A DNA stretch of 64,000 bases. It comes from Bettongia penicillata ogilbyi. Its lineage: Eukaryota > Chordata > Mammalia > Diprotodontia > Potoroidae. Every line of letters begins with the position of its first letter. Position 1 is the stretch's first letter. Position numbers and translations under genes: made by a program. The notes beneath the pieces were generated by a model. That model was not told where the DNA came from. It did no database searches and worked only from the letters and a program-made list of their open reading frames with translations. Of the stretch, positions 58,690 through 64,000 are shown one piece after another. The stretch is taken from the NCBI GenBank assembly GCA_023548195.1, contig JAJHZJ010000531.1, positions 7,861,900 through 7,925,899 of the forward strand. Direction: 5' to 3'.

Positions 58690-60480
58690 TTTGTAGCCAG
58701 GAATGGGAGTTTTGTTTTGGGGAATCAAAGGAATGTTAAGTGGAGCTACAGGCCAATTGATTGTCATACCCTTTCCAGAATCAATGATTTTGATTGGATT
58801 ACTGTTCTTAAAGGGGTAAAGGCAGGTGGGGGGAGGGTGGGGGGGGGAGGTGAGTATTAAACATGTTAAAATGTTCAGAGTGGATGGGTGTGAAACATGG
58901 TCTGGGACTGGTTAGATATAATGGGTTAGATAAGTTTGCATTCACTTACCAATTAGAAGAGCATAACTATAGGATGAAGTTGCACAGCTGAAGGTATTGA
59001 CTCCTCCAAGCCAGGTGAAATAGATGGAGAGAGAAGAGAAAGTAATGATGCGGCAGATGCTGCAGTCTACTTGTCATTTACAATAACTGCAAGAAAACTA
59101 GACAGATATTGTCTTCAAATTTAATAGCATTTGATACCTATTCTTTAGATAATCAGAGCATGGTTATTTAAGCCTTGCTATACTTGAATTCCTTGGGTCT
59201 CTAAGCAATAGGACTGTGGAATGAGTGAGGCTGTCTCAAGATGAATTCTTTCTAGGACTTCCAGTTAGTAAAATACTTTTAGACAGAGTTCAATCCCCTA
59301 TCACTTGAACTCCATATTATATTAAAGTTATAATATATAGGGTGTGATTATAAAGTCAAGAGATTGGTTTCTTGCTGAATATACCAAAACTTATACAGTG
59401 GAAATTAATTGCATCCCCTTTCAAAGGAAACACCTTATAATGCTATTTATACCACTGTAAAAATACATTTTTGAAACTTAGCATCCATGTCACAATTCTT
59501 TTGAGTATCTTCACTCATAGTGTTTATGCTTTGGAACTGGATGTAACTTTCTTAAAACAACTAAAATTCATTCAAAGTCTTGTAAATAAAGTAATCAAGC
59601 TTCGTACAAGCTGTGTATGTTCTTTTTGCAGGGGAGGTCAAGGAAAAAAAAATGGGTTTTAAAGTAATGACCCTGAATTTCTTGTGTGTTTTGTAACCTA
59701 GTTTTGAAGACAGTTTAAAAAATCCATAGCTCTTCTATTTCTTCTTTGTTTCCTTTATTATGTTATATTCTTTTTCTTTTGTCCCTCCAACAGTGTTACC
59801 CACGAGGCTTTAAAGGCTAGTATAATAGTGAGGAATTGAGACTAAGCTAAATGGATTACTATGTATACATACCACATCATTGCTTTCTTACCTTCTTTCT
59901 CTCCCTCTTCCTTCGTACCTTCCAACTTCCTATTGTAGTTTTTCTTCACTGCTTGACTCAAATGAAGTAGTAGGAATTATACTAGATGGGTGATTTTCCT
60001 TCTGATCTTGAAGTTAGGTGGGTTCTAGGTAGGAATGATTACCTTTTCCCATCCTTAAAGTATGTTTTTCTTAGAGCTAATGCATTTCTTTGAAGTCAGG
60101 TGTCCAGCTCCCTTTTCTGAGCTTGATGAACTCTTAGTTTAATTGATCTTTTTAAAGGGAGGCTCATAACCAAGTAATTTTCCTGTAATAGATTCACTGA
60201 TTAATAGTCTTAACTTTCTCTATGTCAGTTTCTTCCCTTACCCTAAATCTTCTTATTTTCTACCCTAATTGCACATTGCAGTCAGAAATGGGAATTTATA
60301 TACAATTTAAACAAAAAAACCTCACTGCTTTAGATTTGATCTGTAATTAAACAGTACAGCAAAACATTAGGTGCTCATAGTTTGATATTAACTGAATTTT
60401 TCAAAAGTGGATGTCTCTTCTGGTGCTTGGAAATTTTTTCATTCACTGAAAATGACATTTTAAAAAAATGAAACAAGTTT
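58690..60480. other. Intron, nothing recognised
   Basis: Includes a G-rich run at 58827-58850. No coding or named repeat otherwise. Confidence 0.4.
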
Positions 60481-60619
60481 TTAAAAATTTTTTATATATA
60501 TAATTAATACACACACACAATCTTTCCATGTAGAAATACAAACAATTCAACTTTAGTAAGTCCCTTATAATTTCTCTTTCCCATTTACCTTTTCATGTTT
60601 CTCTTGATTCTTGTATTTT

Positions 60620-61757
60620 CAAAGTCAGATTTTGTATTCATCTCTGGTCTTTTCAATAAGAATGCTTGGAAGTCCTCTATTTCATTGAAATTCCATTTTT
60701 TCTGCTGAAGTATTATACTCGGTTTTGCTGGGTAGGTGATTCTTGGTTGACCTCTGGAATATCATATTCCAAGGCCCTTCGATCCCTTAGTGTAGAGGCT
60801 GCTAAAGCCTGTGTTACCCTGATTGGATTTCCACAATACTGGAATTGTTTCTTTCTGGCTGCTTGTAATATTTTCTCCTTGACCTGGGAACTCTGGAATT
60901 TGGCTACAATATTCCTAGGAGTTTTCCTTTTGGAATCTCAGGAGGTGATAGATGGATTCTTTCCATTCCTATCTTATCCTCTGATCCCTCAAAACAGCAT
61001 GTAAGTCATGTAATCATTTCTCTGATGTCATGGTCTTCTTCGAAAATGATGAATGAACATACACAATCAGGACAGTTTTCCTTGATAATTTCTTGGAAGA
61101 TGATGTCTAAGCTCTTTTTTTGATCATGGTTTTCATGCAGACCAATAATTTTTAGATTATGTCTCCTGGATCTATTTTCCAGGTCACTTATTTTTCCAAT
61201 GATATATTTCACATTGTCTTCTATTTTTTCATTCTAGTTGCTTGGTTTTTCATAAAATCATTAGCTTCCATATGCTCCATTATAATTTTTAAAGTACTGT
61301 TTTCTTCAGTGAGCTTTTGAACCTCCTTTTCCATTTGACTAATTCTGCTTTTTAAAGCATTCTCTTCCTCATTGGCTTTTTGGACCTCTTTTGCCCTTTA
61401 GGTTAGTCTATTTTTAAAAGTGTTATTTTCTTCAGCATTTTTTGGGTCTCCTTTAGTAAGCTGTTGATTTACTTTTCATGATTTTCTTGCATTGCTCTCA
61501 TTTCTCTTCTCAATTTTTCCTCTACCTCTCTTACTTGATTTTCAAAATCCTTTTTGAGTTCTTCCGTGGCCTGAGACAATTGCATATTTTTTTTTAGATG
61601 TTTTGGATGTAGAAGGCTTGATGTAGAAGACTTTCATGTCTTCCTCTGATGTTATGCTTTGTTCTTCCTCATCCAAAAGGATGGAAGAAAATACCTTTTC
61701 ATCAAGAAACCTTCTATAGTCTTTATTTTTTCCCCCATTTTTTGGGCATGTTCCCAG
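60620..61757 (-). pseudogene. Copy D ORF1 (L1 ORF1p-like), broken
   Basis: Coiled-coil and RNA-recognition blocks are readable in shifting frames. 61212-61075 reads LENRSRRHNLKIIGLHE and NHDQKKSLDIIFQEI. A SINE-tail scrap (61001-61066) splits the gene after the ENCPD position, and stops are frequent. Confidence 0.7.
61001..61066 (+). repeat. RTE-type SINE tail scrap inside copy D
   Basis: CATGTAAGTCATGTAATCAT, TTCTCTGATGTCATGGTC and TTCTTCGAAAATGATGAATG match the tail at 27900-27985. Confidence 0.75.
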
Positions 61758-62474
61758 CCAGTTACTGGACTTGTGAGTCCTTTGTCAAGTGGAGGGTATA
61801 ATACTCTAGGGACCTGTAAATTCTCAGTTCCTCCAACGTGGCAAATCAAGGGAAAGGAGTTTCCTCCTCTCCTGGCTTTCACCCTGGTCCAGGAGCATCC
61901 ACAAGCTTTTCTGCCCAGAATCTGTGAGTAGGATTCCCTTTCCAGAACCTCTACCAGCTCCACCATGCCAGTGCTCCTCCTCACCCCAGGACTGCAGGTC
62001 AGGACTGAGCCCCAGATTGGCTGCTCAATTCCCCCAAGGTCTTTAGGCAGAAGGCTCCTAAAATGGATGCTGCTGCCACCCTGGAGCCAGGCCTAGGACT
62101 GGAACCCACTCCCTTCTCACCCAGGCGAAAGAGCTTTTTCACTGACCTTTAAGTTGTCTTTGGTTTTTGTGGGTTGAGAAATCTGGGAATCACAGCTGCT
62201 ACCCATGATTCCGTGCCCTGAAGCCTGTTCCAGTCCTGTCTGCGCTGTGCATCATGGCCAAGGCTGGGCTGCGCTCTGCTGTAAGCCCAGTGCAATAGAC
62301 CTTTCCTGTTGGCCTTCCAGGCTATTTGGGGCTGGAAATCTCTTTTATTCTGTTGTTTTGTGGCTTCTGCTGCTCTAGAATTTGTTTAGAGTCATTTTAT
62401 ACAAGTATTTTATGGCTGGGAGAGCTACAGCAGGTCCATCTCTCTAGTCTGCCATCATGGCTCCACTCCTACAA

Positions 62475-63018
62475 CAAATATTTTTTGCACTTATTCAGAT
62501 CTAACTTTATTTGTGTGAAATGTTTTGTATTGTGATATAGTTCCTGGATTTGTCTGGACAAGTAGACTCCCAAATATTTTATATTGTCTGCAGTTATTAC
62601 TTTAAATGGAATTTCTTTTTCTGTCTCTCACTGCTAGGCTTTGTTAGTAATATATAAAAATGCCAGTGATTTATGTAGTTTTATTTTATATCCTGCAACT
62701 TTGCTAAAATTGTCAATTATTTCAAGTAGTTTTTTAATTGATTTTCTAAGTATATCATTATATCATCTGCAGAAAGTGATAGCTTTGATTCTTTATTACC
62801 TATCCTAATTCCTTCAGTTTCTTTTTCTTCTGTTACTGCTAAAGCTAAGCTTTCTAGTACACCATTGAATAACAGTAGTGATAATGGACATCCTTGTTTT
62901 ATAAAACCCTGATCTTATTGAAAATGCTTTTAGCTCATCTCTTTTACGTATAATGCTGCTGGTGGTTTGAGACAGATGCTTCTTATGATTTTAAGGAAAA
63001 CTCCATTTATTTCTATGC
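62475..63018 (-). repeat. L1 ORF2 (reverse-transcriptase region), antisense, part 1
   Basis: Antisense RT-region phrases: GATATAGTTCCTGGATTTG, ATATCATCTGCAGAAAGTGA, CCATTGAATAACAGTAGTGA, GGACATCCTTGTTTTATAAA. Continues at 63643. Confidence 0.85.
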
Positions 63019-63032
63019 TATGTAGTGTTTTT

Positions 63033-63628
63033 TCTTTTCTTTTTTTTAATAAAAATGTATTTATTTAACTTTTTACATTCATTTTCACAAAATTTTGGGT
63101 TCCAAATTTTCTCCCCTTTTATCCGCTCCCCCCACCCCAATACACCAAGCAATCTAATTTTCCCTATCACCAATCTGCCCTCTCTTCTATCATCCCTCCC
63201 TTCTCTTGTCTCCATCTTCTCTTTTGTCCTGTAGGGCCAGATGACTTTCTATTCCCCATTAACTGTATTTCTTACTTCCTAGTAGCAACAACAATAGTCA
63301 ACAGTTGTTCCTAAAACTTTGAGTTCCAACTTCTCCTCATCCCTCCCTCCCCACCCATTCCCTTTGGGAAGGCAGGCAATTCAATATAGGCCATATCTGT
63401 GGAGTTTTGCAAATGACTTCGATAATAGTCGTGTTGTGTAAGACTAACTGTATTTCCCTCCATCCTATCCTGCCCCCCATTGTTTCTATTCTGTCTTTTG
63501 ATCCTGTCCCTCCCTGAGTGTTGACTTCAAATTGCTCCCTCCTCCCATTGCCCTCCCTTCCATCATCCCCCCCCCCCCTTGCTTATCTCCTTCTCCCCCA
63601 CTTTCCTGTATTGTAAGATAGGTTTTCA
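63033..63628 (-). mobile_element. HAL1 copy F, 5'-truncated, nested in L1 ORF2
   Basis: The last ~595 bp of HAL1 3' UTR, with a T-rich start on the + strand (A tail). A 14-bp target duplication TATGTAGTGTTTTT lies at 63019-63032 and 63629-63642. Read on the element's strand, the right-hand side is TT/AAAAACACTACATA, an exact L1 endonuclease site. Confidence 0.93.
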
Positions 63629-63642
63629 TATGTAGTGTTTTT

Positions 63643-64000
63643 AATAGGAATGGGTGTTGTATTTGGTCAAAAGCTTTTTCTGCATCTAGAGATGTTGGTT
63701 TTGTTATTGATATGGTCAGTTATTCTGATAGTTTTCCTAATACTGAACCAACTTTGCATTCCTGGTATAAATCCTACCTAGCCATAGTGTATTATCCTTG
63801 TGATAAATTGCTGTGATATTTTTGCTTATATTTTATTTCAAAATTTTCTTTAGGGAAATTGGTCTATAATTTTCTTTGTTTTGGCTCTTCCTGGTTTAGG
63901 TATCAGCAGCATATGTGTATCATAAAAAGAATTTGGCAAGACTCCATCTATTTTCTTGAATAGTTTATATATTATTGGAATTAATTGTTCTTTAAATTAA
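63643..64000 (-). repeat. L1 ORF2 (reverse-transcriptase region), antisense, part 2
   Basis: GGTCAAAAGCTTTTTCTGCA, TTGTTATTGATATGGTCAGT, CATTCCTGGTATAAATCCTA and GGTATCAGCAGCATATG are the RT core read backwards. It runs off the window. Confidence 0.87.

Larger units (their letters stand above)
60510..62470 (-). mobile_element. HAL1/L1 ORF1-bearing copy D, older, antisense
   Basis: Minus strand: 5' end GGAGTGGAGCCATGATGGCA, a 5' UTR of about 710 bp, ORF1 from about 61757 to 60620, and only a CA stub of 3' UTR. It is clearly more diverged from A-C than they are from each other. It lies against antisense L1 ORF2 at 62475. The 3' UTR past the CA tract is missing, so HAL1 versus L1 cannot be settled. 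Confidence 0.75.

Noticed and set aside
39406..64000. Further GALNT1 exons downstream
   Set aside because: I looked for the following catalytic exons, including the Asp-x-His region, and saw none. A computed spliced alignment would be decisive.

Overview
The window is intronic DNA from a vertebrate protein-coding gene. Two short, well-conserved exons on the + strand (20904-21078 and 39239-39405) encode consecutive pieces of polypeptide N-acetylgalactosaminyltransferase 1 (GALNT1). They have canonical splice sites and compatible phases. The rest of the 64 kb is intron: more than 20.9 kb upstream of the first exon, 18,160 bp between the exons, and at least 24.6 kb downstream. No other host protein-coding gene was recognised. 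Almost all longer open frames lie inside repeats or are chance frames.

The repeats point to a marsupial. They include LINE-1 copies, half-L1 (HAL1) copies carrying ORF1 but no ORF2, CORE-SINEs of MIR/Ther and MAR1 type with RTE-like tails, RTE-clade LINE scraps, and many old L2 and L3/CR1 copies. The species cannot be fixed from the sequence alone.

Layout. 0-5 kb: a pyrimidine tract and an antisense L2 split by a full-length antisense HAL1 (A). 5-10 kb: an old L1 relic split by a full-length sense HAL1 (B) with a nearly open ORF1. 10-14 kb: RTE, L1, L2 and MIR fragments. 14.0-19.6 kb: a decayed antisense class I endogenous retrovirus with two LTRs. 19.8-20.1 kb: a 7SL RNA retropseudogene. 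20.9 kb: first GALNT1 exon. 22-36 kb: antisense L1 3' ends, an RTE scrap, SINEs, an L2, and an L1 5' UTR hit by a 3'-end HAL1 (E). 37-39 kb: a chimeric SINE, L2 and MIR. 39.2 kb: second GALNT1 exon. 40-51 kb: L2-like sequence, and an old L1 split by HAL1 (C), then L2 and L3. 51.6-60.5 kb: mostly unrecognised intron with a diverged direct repeat, a small hAT-like element and an internally deleted L1. 60.5-64 kb: an older antisense HAL1 (D), then antisense L1 ORF2 containing a nested HAL1 3' end (F).

How the parts relate. Autonomous elements (L1, RTE) supply the reverse transcriptase. HAL1, the SINEs and the 7SL copy are passengers that carry only RNA-binding or non-coding parts. The target-site duplications of HAL1 A, B, E and F (12-16 bp) and an exact TT/AAAA site at F fit L1-type insertion. 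The points most worth following up are the HAL1 family, with an ORF1-to-3'UTR junction shared by three copies and a monomer-like 5' UTR in copy A, the retrovirus with a transition-decayed tRNA-Pro primer site, and the 7SL copy. No new defence or enzymatic system was found.
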